Part shown: piece by piece, positions 1 through 9,037 of the stretch | Layout: every line of letters starts with the position of its first letter | Position numbering within the stretch: the first letter of the stretch is position 1 | Source: Bacteroidota bacterium | GTDB lineage: Bacteria; Bacteroidota; Bacteroidia; CAIKAF01 | Length of the DNA stretch: 42,543 nt | Assembly: GCA_023432985.1 (NCBI GenBank) | Contig: JAEZEQ010000025.1 | Location: 1 to 42,543 of the forward strand | Direction of reading: 5' to 3' | Notes under the pieces: model-generated | The model's database searches: none | What the model saw: the letters and a program-made list of their open reading frames with translations, nothing else | What the model was told of the DNA's origin: nothing | Made by a program: the position numbers and the translations under genes

Positions 1-26
1 CGTTGGAGCTTGACTTAGCTCGGTCA

Positions 27-76
27 CGTACTATAAGTACGCTCCCTCACTGCGTCTGCGCTCCGCCTTGCGGCGG
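27..76. repeat. GC-rich double-hairpin segment
   Basis: Two adjacent stem-loops are visible: a 6-bp stem with a 3-nt loop (27-41) and a 5-bp stem with a 4-nt loop (63-76). The segment is much more GC-rich than the surrounding sequence. It resembles the small palindromic intergenic elements of many bacterial genomes, but I have no second copy in this window to prove that it repeats. Confidence 0.3.
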
Positions 77-120
77 CTTGCATAAATAATTTTAAGACCT
101 TCTTTACTTGGAAACTTTTG

Positions 121-150
121 CAAAAAATGGGAAAATTATCTCATTTTTTG
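121..150. repeat. 9-bp perfect inverted repeat
   Basis: CAAAAAATG at 121-129 is the exact reverse complement of CATTTTTTG at 142-150, with a 12-nt spacer. The stem is AT-rich. It may be a weak terminator for a gene left of the window or a protein-binding site; neither can be shown here. Confidence 0.35.
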
Positions 151-250
151 TGCAGGATATATGTACTCAAAGAAAAGAGATTGAGAACAAATTGTGTGCA
201 GTATGAATTCCCCTCTTAACAGAAGCCGGCTTTGCTATCTATTTCTATGC

Positions 251-289
251 AAAAAAAAGCCTTACAAATTTGTAAGGCCTTTTTTTTTA
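251..289. terminator. Bidirectional intrinsic terminator after mscL
   Basis: A perfect 20-bp palindrome (259-278, GCCTTACAAA and its complement) is flanked by eight A on the left (251-258) and by CT plus a T run on the right (280-288). It therefore has a U-tract in both directions. On the minus strand it directly follows the mscL stop codon (287-289), so it most likely ends the mscL transcript. It could also stop anything arriving from the left. Confidence 0.85.
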
Positions 290-670
290 TTTTTTCAATG
301 CATCTCTGATTTCCATAAGCAATTTTTCTTGCGTAGTGGGTTCAGGTGCAGCTTCTGCAACAGGTTCTGGTGCTTTTTTCATCTTATTAATTCCTTTAAT
401 AACCATAAACAATGCAAAAGCAACTATGGTAAAGGCAATGATTTGTGATAGAAAGCTCCCATATTTAATAGCTGTACCGGGTACAACCAAATCCTGCAAG
501 TTTTCGAGTTGTGCCGCTTTTAAAGCCGGCGATAATATAGCCGGAGTAATGATATCATTTACTAATGAAGTCACAATTCCGCCAAAAGCTCCGCCGATAA
601 TCACACCGACCGCCAAGTCAACAACATTGCCTTTTACGGCAAATTCTTTAAATTCTTTTAGTATTCCCAT
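287..670 (-). CDS. mscL: Large-conductance mechanosensitive channel MscL
   Basis: This 127-aa protein matches MscL in length and layout. The channel is a homopentamer in the inner membrane that opens under high membrane tension and releases solutes on hypo-osmotic shock. The N-terminus (MGILKEFKEFAVKGN) is the amphipathic S1 helix. TM1 follows at about residues 15-40 and contains the small-residue pore-lining run VVDLAVGVIIGGAFGGIV. A periplasmic loop and TM2 at about 70-95 come next (FLSQIIAFTIVAFALFMVI). The cytoplasmic tail is Ala/Pro/Glu-rich and ends in the usual short helix. It is a single-gene unit, read away from lpdA, with a TATATTTG -7 box upstream and a strong terminator right behind the stop. 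Confidence 0.97.
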   Translation of the reverse strand: MGILKEFKEFAVKGNVVDLAVGVIIGGAFGGIVTSLVNDIITPAILSPALKAAQLENLQDLVVPGTAIKYGSFLSQIIAFTIVAFALFMVIKGINKMKKAPEPVAEAAPEPTTQEKLLMEIRDALKK

Positions 671-692
671 AATGTGTTAATTTTAATTCGAA

Positions 693-700
693 CAAATATA
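693..700 (-). promoter_or_regulatory. mscL -7 promoter box TATATTTG
   Basis: This is an exact match on the minus strand to the Bacteroidota -7 element TAnnTTTG, 22 nt before the mscL ATG. I see no clear TTG at -33. It predicts a leader of roughly 15-18 nt. Confidence 0.5.
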
Positions 701-752
701 TCAATTTTATTAATCCGTGCGATTTTGTACATTCGTCCCCAAAATAAATTCT

Positions 753-2147
753 ATGTCTATGTACGATATTGTAGTTTTAGGTAGTGGTCCGGGCGGTTAT
801 GTTGCTGCCATCAGAGCGTCTCAGTTGGGACTTAAAGCGGCCATCATCGAGAAAGAAGCCCTGGGTGGGATATGTCTGAATTGGGGTTGTATTCCCACTA
901 AAGCGCTTTTGAAAAGTGCTAATGTGAAAGAATATTTAGACCATGCTAAGGATTATGGCCTTTCGGCTGATAATATACAGGTGGATTTCGATGCGGTGAT
1001 CAAAAGAAGCCGTGGTGTAGCAGAAGGAATGAGTAAGGGCGTTCAATTTCTTATGAAAAAAAATAAGATTGAAGTGATTTCCGGTTTTGGAAAATTAGTC
1101 GCCCCGGGTAAATTGGAAGTGAGCGATAAGGATGGCAAGAAAACAGTTGTTTCGGCCAAAAATATTATCATTGCAACCGGTGCACGCTCCAGAAATATTG
1201 AAGCGATTCCTCAAGACGGAAAACAAATTATCGGATATCGTGAAGCCATGTCTTTGCCAAAGCAACCCAAATCAATTGTGGTTGTGGGCAGTGGAGCAAT
1301 TGGATGCGAATTTGCCTATTTCTATAATAGCCTGGGAGCTAAAGTTACCCTGATTGAATATTTGCCTCAAATTCTTCCACTCGAAGATGAAGAAGTAAGC
1401 AAACAACTCGAAAAATCGTTTAAGAAAACCGGAATGGAAGTACTCACAAATACTTCTGTGGAATGGGCAAAAGCAGGTAAAAACGGCTGCGAAGTGAAAA
1501 TTAAAAATGCCAAAGGCGAATCTCAAACGATTGAAGCCGAAATTGTACTTTCTGCCGTAGGTATTCAAACCAATATTGAAAATATCGGATTGGAAACATT
1601 GGGCATTAAAACCGACAAAGGTCGTATTCTCACGGATGCCTTTTATCAGACCAATATTGCAGGCGTTTATGCCATAGGGGATGTAACCACCGGTCCGGCT
1701 CTTGCACACGTAGCCTCGCATGAAGGCATTGTATGTGTAGAGAAAATTGCCGGAAAAAACCCGACACCGGTAGATTATGGCAATGTGCCTTCTTGTACTT
1801 ATTGTTACCCAGAGGTGGCTTCTGTAGGTATGACCGAAAAAGCAGCAAAAGAAGCCGGATATGAAATTAAAGTGGGAAAATTCCCATTCAGCGCCTCAGG
1901 TAAAGCCAGCGCAGCCGGTGCAAAAGACGGTTTTGTGAAGGTGATTTTCGATGCCAAATACGGTGAATGGTTAGGATGCCACATGATTGGTGCCGGTGTT
2001 ACAGAAATGATTGCAGAAGCAGTTGTCGCTCGTAAATTGGAAACTACCGGACACGAAATTATTTCAGCTATGCATCCACACCCAACTATGAGTGAAGCTA
2101 TTATGGAGGCTGCTGCAGCTGCATACGGCGAAGTAATCCACTTGTAA
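753..2147 (+). CDS. lpdA: Dihydrolipoyl dehydrogenase (E3)
   Basis: FAD- and NAD-dependent disulfide oxidoreductase that reoxidises the lipoyl groups of 2-oxoacid dehydrogenase complexes and the glycine cleavage system. The N-terminal FAD-binding GxGxxG reads GSGPGG. The redox-active disulfide is C41/C46 (GGICLNWGC). A second dinucleotide motif, VVVGSGAIGCEF, binds NAD. GVYAIGD is the conserved second FAD contact. The C-terminal interface carries the catalytic His-Glu pair in HPHPTMSE (about 441-448). The reading frame opens upstream at a GTG (717), but homology begins at MYDIVVLGSG, so I start at ATG 753 (ATG 759 is equally possible). At 464 aa the length is normal. No E1 or E2 gene is nearby; asnB follows after 4 nt, probably on the same transcript. 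Confidence 0.95.
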   Translation: MSMYDIVVLGSGPGGYVAAIRASQLGLKAAIIEKEALGGICLNWGCIPTKALLKSANVKEYLDHAKDYGLSADNIQVDFDAVIKRSRGVAEGMSKGVQFLMKKNKIEVISGFGKLVAPGKLEVSDKDGKKTVVSAKNIIIATGARSRNIEAIPQDGKQIIGYREAMSLPKQPKSIVVVGSGAIGCEFAYFYNSLGAKVTLIEYLPQILPLEDEEVSKQLEKSFKKTGMEVLTNTSVEWAKAGKNGCEVKIKNAKGESQTIEAEIVLSAVGIQTNIENIGLETLGIKTDKGRILTDAFYQTNIAGVYAIGDVTTGPALAHVASHEGIVCVEKIAGKNPTPVDYGNVPSCTYCYPEVASVGMTEKAAKEAGYEIKVGKFPFSASGKASAAGAKDGFVKVIFDAKYGEWLGCHMIGAGVTEMIAEAVVARKLETTGHEIISAMHPHPTMSEAIMEAAAAAYGEVIHL

Positions 2148-2151
2148 ATTT

Positions 2152-4038
2152 ATGTGTGGTATAACCGGAATTATTGGTTCTAAACATAACTTGCCCGAAA
2201 GGGATAGTCTTGTATTACAGTCAATTACTTTATTGAAACAAAGAGGGCCCGATGCATCGGGCTCTTGCTTTTTTCCGGAATTTGCCGCCGGACATACACG
2301 CTTGTCTATTATCGATACCTCGGCAGATGCCAATCAGCCCTTCTCTGACTCAAGTGGCAGATACCATCTGGTCTTTAACGGCGAAATTTTTAATTACAGG
2401 GATTTGAAATCCTATTTACAATCCCAATATCATGTCAGTTTTCATACAAACTCCGATACGGAAGTCCTCCTTCACCTGCTTATTCATGAAGGCGAAAATG
2501 CCTTGAAACGCTTAAATGGATTTTGGGCCTTGGCCTTTTATGATACGCAAGAAAGGCAATGCCTGCTGGCCCGCGATCCACTGGGAAAAAAACCACTTTG
2601 CTATGCACATGAATCCGATTTTTTTGCATTTGCCAGTGAATTTAAAGCCCTGAATATATATCCTATTTCTAAGGAACTCGATATGCAATCGGTGGCCATG
2701 TTTTTCCGACTGTCGTACCTGCCGGCACCGCATAGTCCCTTTAAAAATGTGCGTAAACTCGAACCTGGATCTTGTTTATGGGTCGATTCGCAGGGGCGCA
2801 TTAAGCAACATTTTTATTATAAATTACCCTATAATGAAACAGCTTCTGAAATTTCATATGATGAAGCCCAAGAAAAAGTGCGGACTTTGCTCCGGGCTTC
2901 GGTCGAACGTAGATTAATCGCCGATGTTCCCTTAGGCGGCTTTTTGAGCGGGGGACTGGATTCTGCTCTGGTGGCGGCCCTGGCCAAAGAGCAAAAATCC
3001 GATTTTCAGACTTTTTGCCTCTCATTTCCGGACTTGCCCTTTCTGAATGAATCGCATTTTGCAGAAGAAACAGCAAAATTTATTGGTACCAAACATCAGA
3101 GTATTCCCATTTCACAAAAAGAAATGTTGCAATCTGCATATGAGGTTTTAGACTATACGGATGAGCTTTTTGCCGATAGTAGCGCCATTGCCGTTAATGC
3201 CTTGTGTAAAACTATTAGTCCGCACCTCAAAGTGGCACTCAGCGGAGACGGCGGAGACGAGGTTTTTGGCGGTTATCGCAAACATCAGGCCATGCTTATG
3301 GCCTTGAAATGGAAAAAAATGGACTTTTTATTTCCCGATTTGAATATAGAAAATCCCTTATTCCCTGCATCCAGACACGGAAAATGGGGCGATCTTAACC
3401 GAAAATATAATAAGTGGACGGCTCTATTAAAACAAGAACCTGCACAATTTTATAATTTTACGCTCGAATGGTTTCATGCCGATTTTGTGTCTCAATTGCT
3501 GTTGAACGAGCATGATGCAAAAGAAATTGACGCACGCATAGAGGCATATAAACCCAATTCAAAAGTCGGACTTAACGAATGGCTGTATACCGATTTAGCA
3601 CTTTTATTACAAGGAGATATGCTCACAAAAGTGGACCTTTTTTCGATGCGCAATGCCATGGAAATAAGAAATCCTTTACTCGATGTATCGCTGGTCGATT
3701 TTGCTTCGCAGCTGCCGGAACAATTTAAAACAAGTTCCCGCTACAGAAAAAGAATTTTATTCGACGCTTTCGCATCCATCCTTCCGCCCAATATGGCTCA
3801 AAGACCTAAAAAAGGATTTGAAGTGCCCCTGCAAAAATGGATGCAGGAAGATTGGAATAATACACTTCTGAAAGAATGGCTTCATCCGGATAAAATTAAA
3901 AAACAAAAGGTGTTGAATCCCCATTTTGTAGATAGCTTATGTCGTAATTTGCAAAAGAATAATCAGCCCGATTTGGCTTTTGCCTTATGGAATATAATTG
4001 TATTTACAAATTGGTATGATCGTTATTGTACGCATTGA
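2152..4038 (+). CDS. asnB: Asparagine synthase-type amidotransferase
   Basis: Glutamine-hydrolysing amidotransferase of 628 aa. Cys2 after Met removal (MCGITGIIG) is the N-terminal nucleophile of the class II glutaminase domain, which also shows QRGPDASG and FNGEIFNY. The C-terminal synthetase domain has the ATP-pyrophosphatase loop SGGLDS (about 265-270) and SGDGGDEVFGGY. The family makes asparagine from aspartate, but homologues inside polysaccharide loci amidate sugar carboxyl groups. Here the gene sits 4 nt after lpdA and its stop is 2 nt before a glycosyltransferase start, followed by wza, wzc and rmlC. I infer a role in surface polysaccharide synthesis, though plain asparagine synthesis cannot be ruled out. 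Confidence 0.9.
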   Translation: MCGITGIIGSKHNLPERDSLVLQSITLLKQRGPDASGSCFFPEFAAGHTRLSIIDTSADANQPFSDSSGRYHLVFNGEIFNYRDLKSYLQSQYHVSFHTNSDTEVLLHLLIHEGENALKRLNGFWALAFYDTQERQCLLARDPLGKKPLCYAHESDFFAFASEFKALNIYPISKELDMQSVAMFFRLSYLPAPHSPFKNVRKLEPGSCLWVDSQGRIKQHFYYKLPYNETASEISYDEAQEKVRTLLRASVERRLIADVPLGGFLSGGLDSALVAALAKEQKSDFQTFCLSFPDLPFLNESHFAEETAKFIGTKHQSIPISQKEMLQSAYEVLDYTDELFADSSAIAVNALCKTISPHLKVALSGDGGDEVFGGYRKHQAMLMALKWKKMDFLFPDLNIENPLFPASRHGKWGDLNRKYNKWTALLKQEPAQFYNFTLEWFHADFVSQLLLNEHDAKEIDARIEAYKPNSKVGLNEWLYTDLALLLQGDMLTKVDLFSMRNAMEIRNPLLDVSLVDFASQLPEQFKTSSRYRKRILFDAFASILPPNMAQRPKKGFEVPLQKWMQEDWNNTLLKEWLHPDKIKKQKVLNPHFVDSLCRNLQKNNQPDLAFALWNIIVFTNWYDRYCTH

Positions 4039-4040
4039 TT

Positions 4041-5252
4041 ATGGAAGATAAACCACGCATTTTACGCATATTGAATCGCTTTATTGTAGGGGGACCCGTG
4101 TTGAATGTGAGTTTACTTAGCAAATATCTGGAAGATGATTTCGAAACCCTGTTAATAGGCGGATTGCCTGAAGATAATGAGGAAAGTTCGCTCTATATCC
4201 CCGAAAAATATGGTGTAAAACCGTTCTTATTAAAGGAATTACAAAGGTCTCTGAATCCGTCTCAAGACTGGAAAGCCTATTGGAAAATAAGACAAATTAT
4301 ACGTGAATTTAAACCGGATATAGTACATACACACGCCTCCAAAGCCGGAGCTGTGGGTCGATTGGCAGCCAAACATGAAAATGTACCGGTTATCGTTCAT
4401 ACTTTTCACGGACATGTTTTTCATAGCTATTTTGGTCCGCTCCGTACTACGTTTTACAAAAATATTGAGCGTTATTTGGCCCGGCAATCGGATCTTATCG
4501 TTGCAATTAGCGATAAGCTGGAACAAGAACTGACCGAAGTGCACCATATTGCAAATCCGGATAAAGTGAAAAATATTCCATTGGGATTCGATTTGGATGC
4601 TTTTTTCCCGCATGATGAAGCGAACAGACGTTTGTTTCGAGATAAATGGAAACTGGATGAGGATGTCTTTGCCGTGGGCATAATCGGACGCATAGTGCCG
4701 GTTAAAAATCACCTTTTATTGATTCGTGCTGCAGCCAAAATAAAAGATAAGCTGAAGAAGAAAGTCAGATTTGTGATAGTAGGCGATGGCACCGAAAGGC
4801 CAAATTTAGAGGTGGAATTAGATAAACTCGGACTTACTTATACATACAAAAATCCGGGAAAAGGGGAGGAGGATTTTCTCTTTACAAGTTGGGAAAAAGA
4901 TATCCCGCAAGTATTAGCCGGATTGGATATGGTTTGTTTGTGTTCCTTTAATGAAGGCACGCCTGTGAGTCTCATCGAAGCTCAGGCTTCCGGGAAGGCC
5001 ATATTGAGCACGGCAGTAGGGGGAATTGAAAATGCGGTAATTCCCAATAAATCGGCATTATTGAGTAGTACGGATCTGGATGAATTTTCCGAAAAGTTAA
5101 TAACCTTAATCGAAAATGATGCCTTAAGGTCAGAAATGGAAGGGATAGGACGGGATTTCGTTTTGGAAAATTTTCATTACAAAAGATTGGCTTCGGATTT
5201 TAAATCTGTATATATTAAACTGTTAGAAGAAAAAAAAAGACAGGTATTTTAA
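4041..5252 (+). CDS. GT4-type glycosyltransferase
   Basis: GT-B fold glycosyltransferase of 403 aa, likely cytoplasmic and adding a sugar to a lipid-linked polysaccharide intermediate. The N-terminal half shows VGGPVLNVSLL and DIVHTHASKAGAVGRLAA. The C-terminal half has the family features GIIGRIVPVKNH, FVIVGDGTERPNLE and CSFNEGTPVSLIEAQASGKAI, where the E-x7-E-like region contacts the donor nucleotide sugar. The frame could start at 4026 inside asnB, but ATG 4041 (MEDKPRILRIL) is just 2 nt after the asnB stop and fits family N-termini. The tight spacing implies translational coupling. Donor and acceptor cannot be read from the sequence. Confidence 0.92.
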   Translation: MEDKPRILRILNRFIVGGPVLNVSLLSKYLEDDFETLLIGGLPEDNEESSLYIPEKYGVKPFLLKELQRSLNPSQDWKAYWKIRQIIREFKPDIVHTHASKAGAVGRLAAKHENVPVIVHTFHGHVFHSYFGPLRTTFYKNIERYLARQSDLIVAISDKLEQELTEVHHIANPDKVKNIPLGFDLDAFFPHDEANRRLFRDKWKLDEDVFAVGIIGRIVPVKNHLLLIRAAAKIKDKLKKKVRFVIVGDGTERPNLEVELDKLGLTYTYKNPGKGEEDFLFTSWEKDIPQVLAGLDMVCLCSFNEGTPVSLIEAQASGKAILSTAVGGIENAVIPNKSALLSSTDLDEFSEKLITLIENDALRSEMEGIGRDFVLENFHYKRLASDFKSVYIKLLEEKKRQVF

Positions 5253-5286
5253 TAAATAAAATTTATCCCTAATATTGTTGATTCTT

Positions 5287-6069
5287 ATGCGAAAAATCAA
5301 CCTGTCAGGAATACTAATCATAGCCGGAATCTGTTGTCTCGGTTTACTGCAAAGTTGCAAGGTTTTTTATCCTTCTACTATGCTGAAAACGAAACGTGAT
5401 TATCCCTTTGATCAAACCGCACGTATAACCGATACGCTTTATAAAATTGGTGTCAACGATGAGATTAGTCTCGAATTATATGCCAATGAGGGTATACGCA
5501 TGATAGATATTTTCAACTCGGGTACACAGACTCAAAACTCGGATTCAAAGCCCATTACATATTATGTAGAGCATGATGGTACCGTTCGTTTCCCTATCAT
5601 TGGACGCATCTCCTTAGAAGGAAAAACAATACGTCAGGCTGAAGATACGATTCAAACCCTTTTTTCGCGTGTATATACCAATCCGTTCGCACGTTTAAGC
5701 GTAGAAAACAGGAGGGTAATTGTATATCCCGGAAATGGAGGTAAAGCCAGTGTGATTCCCCTTGTACAGCCAAATGTAACGCTTATGGAAGCCTTGGCCG
5801 AAGCAGGTGGAATTAATGAAACCGGCAAAGCGTATAAGGTGAAATTGGTAAGAGGCGATTATGATAATCCACAGGTATATCTTATTAATCTGCGTCGAAT
5901 AGAGGGACTTAAAGATGCAGATATAATCCTGCAACCCAATGATATTATTTATGTGGAAGAGAGAAATAGAGGTACTATTTTTATGCGGGAAGTTTTTCCG
6001 TGGCTAACTTCCATAAGTTCTTTACTGGGGGTGGGGCTAACCGTTTATACGCTAACCAAAATAAAGTAA
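5287..6069 (+). CDS. Wza-like polysaccharide export lipoprotein
   Basis: Outer-membrane polysaccharide export protein (Poly_export/SLBB family) of 260 aa. The N-terminus is a lipoprotein signal peptide with lipobox LQSC (lipidated C24). The Poly_export domain follows (KIGVNDEISLELYANEG, then DGTVRFPIIGRISLEGKTIRQAEDTI), then an SLBB domain (VTLMEALAEAGGI ... LQPNDIIYVEER). The C-terminal helix (about residues 235-258) could cross the outer membrane as in Wza. An upstream TTG at 5275 also opens the frame, but ATG 5287 gives a standard signal peptide. It would form the export channel and works with the Wzc-like kinase encoded directly downstream. Confidence 0.93.
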   Translation: MRKINLSGILIIAGICCLGLLQSCKVFYPSTMLKTKRDYPFDQTARITDTLYKIGVNDEISLELYANEGIRMIDIFNSGTQTQNSDSKPITYYVEHDGTVRFPIIGRISLEGKTIRQAEDTIQTLFSRVYTNPFARLSVENRRVIVYPGNGGKASVIPLVQPNVTLMEALAEAGGINETGKAYKVKLVRGDYDNPQVYLINLRRIEGLKDADIILQPNDIIYVEERNRGTIFMREVFPWLTSISSLLGVGLTVYTLTKIK

Positions 6070-6070
6070 A

Positions 6071-8491
6071 TTGGAAAATAAACCCATACCTAAAATTAAT
6101 CTGGATTTCGATTTAGGGCTTCTGCTTTTGATTTTGCGGAAGAATTTATTGTGGATTGTTTTATTTGCTATTATTGGCATAATTTCCACTTTCCTTATAA
6201 TTCGTTATACCAATCCGGTATTTTTGAGTCGTGCCGAAATTCAACTTACAAATGAAGAGTCGGCAAATTCAATTTTACGCGATGGTATGGTGGGCTTGCC
6301 TGAAGAAAACCTGGCTAAAGAAATTGAATTATTACGCTCCCCCGTTTTTATTAATAGGGTAGCACATAAACTGCCCATGGAAGTCAGCTATTTTAATGAT
6401 GGCCGATTCCTCGATTATGAAGCCTATGGGAATGAATATTATCAGGTCGATTTTAATATTCGTAATCCCAATTTATATGGCAAAAAATTCATGTTGGATA
6501 TAAATGCGGATAAACATTTCGAACTCACGCATCCTCTGACAAAAAATGTCTTTAACGGGAAATTTGGAGAGTTGATTGAATTGGATGATATAGAACTTCT
6601 GCTGCATTTACCGAATGGTTCCATTCAAGAAGGAAAATATTATTTTATTATCAACGATTCCACTGCCATCGTAAAATCCATTATCGCAAATTTACAGGTT
6701 ACCATACTCAATAGTGCTGCTAAAACCATTGAGATTTCTTTCAAAGATCATAATAATAAAAAGGCAGCCGATGTAGTAAATGCCATTGCGAGCGAATTCG
6801 AACAGTTTCATCTCGAGAAGAAACAAGACGGTGCCAATAAAATAATTTCTTTTATCGATAATGCTTTGGTTTTGGTAACAGAACAATTAACCCAAACCGA
6901 TGAGGAAATGAACAAGAATTTCGCTCAAATTGAGGTTAATCCTTTTTTTCAGGAACAAAAATCGCAAATGGAATCGGATAAAATTTTCAATTATCAGAAC
7001 CAATTGCTTGCTTTAAAGAAAGAAATGGATGCTATTAAAGCATTGAAAAGTCAGAAGATAGAAGGAATGAATGATGTCATTGAAATTCGCGCCATAATAT
7101 CCGGAACTTCTCTCGAAAAATACCTTGATACGTACCTCAATTCCATACAATCCACTTTTCAGAAAAAGGAAGAATTGCGCTATAGTGCCCCTGAAGGAAG
7201 TCCACTTCTCGAATCGATTCATTTTACCCTTAAAAGTCAAATCAATGCTTTCGAAAACAGCCTTTCATCCGTAGAAAGAATTACACGTACGAAATATGAT
7301 GATACAGCCAATAATCTTACTCTTGCCAAATCATCTATTCCATGGTATCAAACAACAGCCAATGATTCGAACAGTATAGATTTCACTAAACTGAAGCGTC
7401 TGCGTTCGGTAAATGAAAAATACTTCAATCAGCTTATAGAAAAAAGAGCCGAAATGGTCTTTTTACGCGAGGGTATTACGCCCGAATATCAAATTTTAGC
7501 TTTTGGTGCCATTCCGCAAAGTCCCTTATTCCCCAATGAAAGAAATATTATTGCCATTGCTGTATTTTTATGGTTGTTTTTTAGTTTGGCACTGATTGGA
7601 CTGCGTTATATTTTCAACGATGAAATTCTCTCTGTAGCCGATGTCGTAAAATATACCAATGCGAGTATATTGGGAGTGATTCATAAATACGAGGAAGTTA
7701 TCCCTGTTTCTCAATTGGTGGTCGACAAGAACCCGAAAAGCCTTATGTCTGAAGCGTTCAGGTCATTACGTACCAATATGGCTTTTATTAATAGCCGCGT
7801 CGATAAAAAAATCATATCCATTACTTCCACTATTTCGGGTGAAGGTAAGACCTTTGTTTCGATTAATTTGTCCGGAATTATTGCCTATTCAAAAGCAAAA
7901 GTGATTCTAATCGATTGCGATATGCGTAAACCTAAAATTCATGTGGGTTTCGGAGTATCGAATAATAAAGGAATGAGTACCCTGCTTACCAATCAATCGA
8001 GTCTGGAAGAGAGTATACATAAAAGCAGTATGCCCAATCTCGATTTTATTACAGCCGGTCCGCCACCCCCAAATCCATCCGAACTTTTATTGTCGGAAGA
8101 AATGGAAAAACTATTAAAAAAATTGCATGAGGAATACGATTATATCGTCATAGATAATCCGCCCGCCGGCATAGTATCGGATGCGATTATTAACATGAAA
8201 AGAGCACATTATCCCATTTATGTAGTGAGGAGTTCCTATTCGCGTAAATATTTTATTAATAATATAAATCACCTTTTACTGGATAATAAAATCAATAATC
8301 TCTCGGTTGTTATAAATGGTTTAGACTTATCTTCGAATAGCGGTTACGGGTTTGGATTGACACAGCATGGATATGGCGTATATACCTATGGGGCTGATTC
8401 TAATAATGGCTTTGGATATTATACCGAAGAAGATTCATTAAAACGAAAAGGCGTGCCCATAATGCGAAGAATCTTCGGCAGAAAAAAATAA
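6071..8491 (+). CDS. Wzc-like polysaccharide co-polymerase / tyrosine kinase
   Basis: Inner-membrane protein of 806 aa joining a Wzz-type chain-length domain to a BY-kinase. TM1 is about residues 25-46 and TM2 about 491-514, enclosing a long periplasmic coiled-coil region. The cytoplasmic kinase shows Walker A SGEGKT (about 588-593), Walker A' VILIDCDMRKPK (about 612-623) and Walker B YDYIVIDNPP (about 689-698). The C-terminal tail has a tyrosine cluster (about Y759, 768, 771, 773, 783, 784), the autophosphorylation sites of this family. The start must be TTG 6071: an in-frame stop lies at 6062-6064 and the next ATG would remove TM1. It begins 1 nt after the wza stop. No Wzb-type phosphatase is in the window. 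Confidence 0.93.
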   Translation: MENKPIPKINLDFDLGLLLLILRKNLLWIVLFAIIGIISTFLIIRYTNPVFLSRAEIQLTNEESANSILRDGMVGLPEENLAKEIELLRSPVFINRVAHKLPMEVSYFNDGRFLDYEAYGNEYYQVDFNIRNPNLYGKKFMLDINADKHFELTHPLTKNVFNGKFGELIELDDIELLLHLPNGSIQEGKYYFIINDSTAIVKSIIANLQVTILNSAAKTIEISFKDHNNKKAADVVNAIASEFEQFHLEKKQDGANKIISFIDNALVLVTEQLTQTDEEMNKNFAQIEVNPFFQEQKSQMESDKIFNYQNQLLALKKEMDAIKALKSQKIEGMNDVIEIRAIISGTSLEKYLDTYLNSIQSTFQKKEELRYSAPEGSPLLESIHFTLKSQINAFENSLSSVERITRTKYDDTANNLTLAKSSIPWYQTTANDSNSIDFTKLKRLRSVNEKYFNQLIEKRAEMVFLREGITPEYQILAFGAIPQSPLFPNERNIIAIAVFLWLFFSLALIGLRYIFNDEILSVADVVKYTNASILGVIHKYEEVIPVSQLVVDKNPKSLMSEAFRSLRTNMAFINSRVDKKIISITSTISGEGKTFVSINLSGIIAYSKAKVILIDCDMRKPKIHVGFGVSNNKGMSTLLTNQSSLEESIHKSSMPNLDFITAGPPPPNPSELLLSEEMEKLLKKLHEEYDYIVIDNPPAGIVSDAIINMKRAHYPIYVVRSSYSRKYFINNINHLLLDNKINNLSVVINGLDLSSNSGYGFGLTQHGYGVYTYGADSNNGFGYYTEEDSLKRKGVPIMRRIFGRKK

Positions 8492-8493
8492 GT

Positions 8494-9036
8494 ATGGATG
8501 CAAGGGAATTGAATATAAAAGGAGTATGGCTTTTTACTCCTCAGGTTTTTTCCGATGATAGAGGAAGCTTTTTCGAAAGTTTCCGGGATGATGTTTTTAG
8601 AGAAAAAGTGGGGCCTGTTGATTTTGTCCAAGAGAATCAGAGTATTTCTGCTAAAAATGTGATACGCGGGCTGCATTTTCAAGCAAAGCCACATCAACAG
8701 GGTAAATTGGTGCGTGTGGTTCTAGGCAAAGCGCTGGATATTATTGTAGACCTCAGACCCGAATCGCCCGATTTTGGTAAACATATTTCGGTCGAACTTT
8801 CCGATGAAAATAACCGGCAATTATGGGTGCCACCCGGCTTTGCACACGGTTTTGCATCCCTGTCGGAAAACATGATTTTCTGCTATAAATGCAGTGCCTA
8901 TTATCACCAAGCATCGGATAGAGTTTTGCTATACAATGATAGTGATTTGGCTATTCATTGGCCTATTCAAAATCCCATTTTGTCGCAAAAAGATAGGAAC
9001 GGAATCGCATTTTCGTCAATTAAAAATTATCTCTGA
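8494..9036 (+). CDS. rfbC: dTDP-4-dehydrorhamnose 3,5-epimerase
   Basis: RmlC cupin enzyme (180 aa, normal length) that epimerises dTDP-4-keto-6-deoxyglucose at C3 and C5 in dTDP-L-rhamnose synthesis. Hallmarks are FxDxRGSFFESF near the N-terminus, QENQSISAKNVIRGLHFQ with the catalytic His, the strand segment GKALDIIVDLRPESPDFGK, VPPGFAHGFASLSE, and the C-terminal Tyr region (KCSAYYH) followed by DLAIHWP. It starts 2 nt after wzc and ends 1 nt before the next start, so it is part of the polysaccharide operon. RmlA, RmlB and RmlD are not in the window and must be encoded elsewhere if rhamnose is the product. Confidence 0.95.
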   Translation: MDARELNIKGVWLFTPQVFSDDRGSFFESFRDDVFREKVGPVDFVQENQSISAKNVIRGLHFQAKPHQQGKLVRVVLGKALDIIVDLRPESPDFGKHISVELSDENNRQLWVPPGFAHGFASLSENMIFCYKCSAYYHQASDRVLLYNDSDLAIHWPIQNPILSQKDRNGIAFSSIKNYL

Positions 9037-9037
9037 A

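Larger units (their letters stand above)
1..286. other. Gene-free left edge
   Basis: No coding region is supportable here on either strand. The first ~80 bases are visibly richer in G and C than the rest of the window and contain two short hairpins: CGTACT/AGTACG around ATA at 27-41, and CCGCC/GGCGG around TTGC at 63-76. From about 85 onward the sequence becomes AT-rich, with a 9-bp inverted repeat at 121-150, and it ends in a strong terminator at 251-289. The hairpin cluster could be the tail of an upstream gene's terminator region or a copy of a dispersed intergenic repeat; a single window cannot tell these apart. Confidence 0.6.

Noticed and set aside
27..76. tRNA gene suggested by the clustered hairpins
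   Set aside because: There is no cloverleaf, no T-loop consensus and no acceptor stem pairing.
194..448. Open frame of 84 codons on the plus strand overlapping mscL
   Set aside because: It is antisense to the clear mscL gene, crosses the terminator palindrome and has a composition (Phe/Cys/Ser-rich) typical of a shadow frame.
8894..9037. Longer N-terminus for the WecA-like protein starting inside rfbC
   Set aside because: The extra 48 residues have no family similarity; ATG 9038 directly after the rfbC stop gives the expected first membrane helix.
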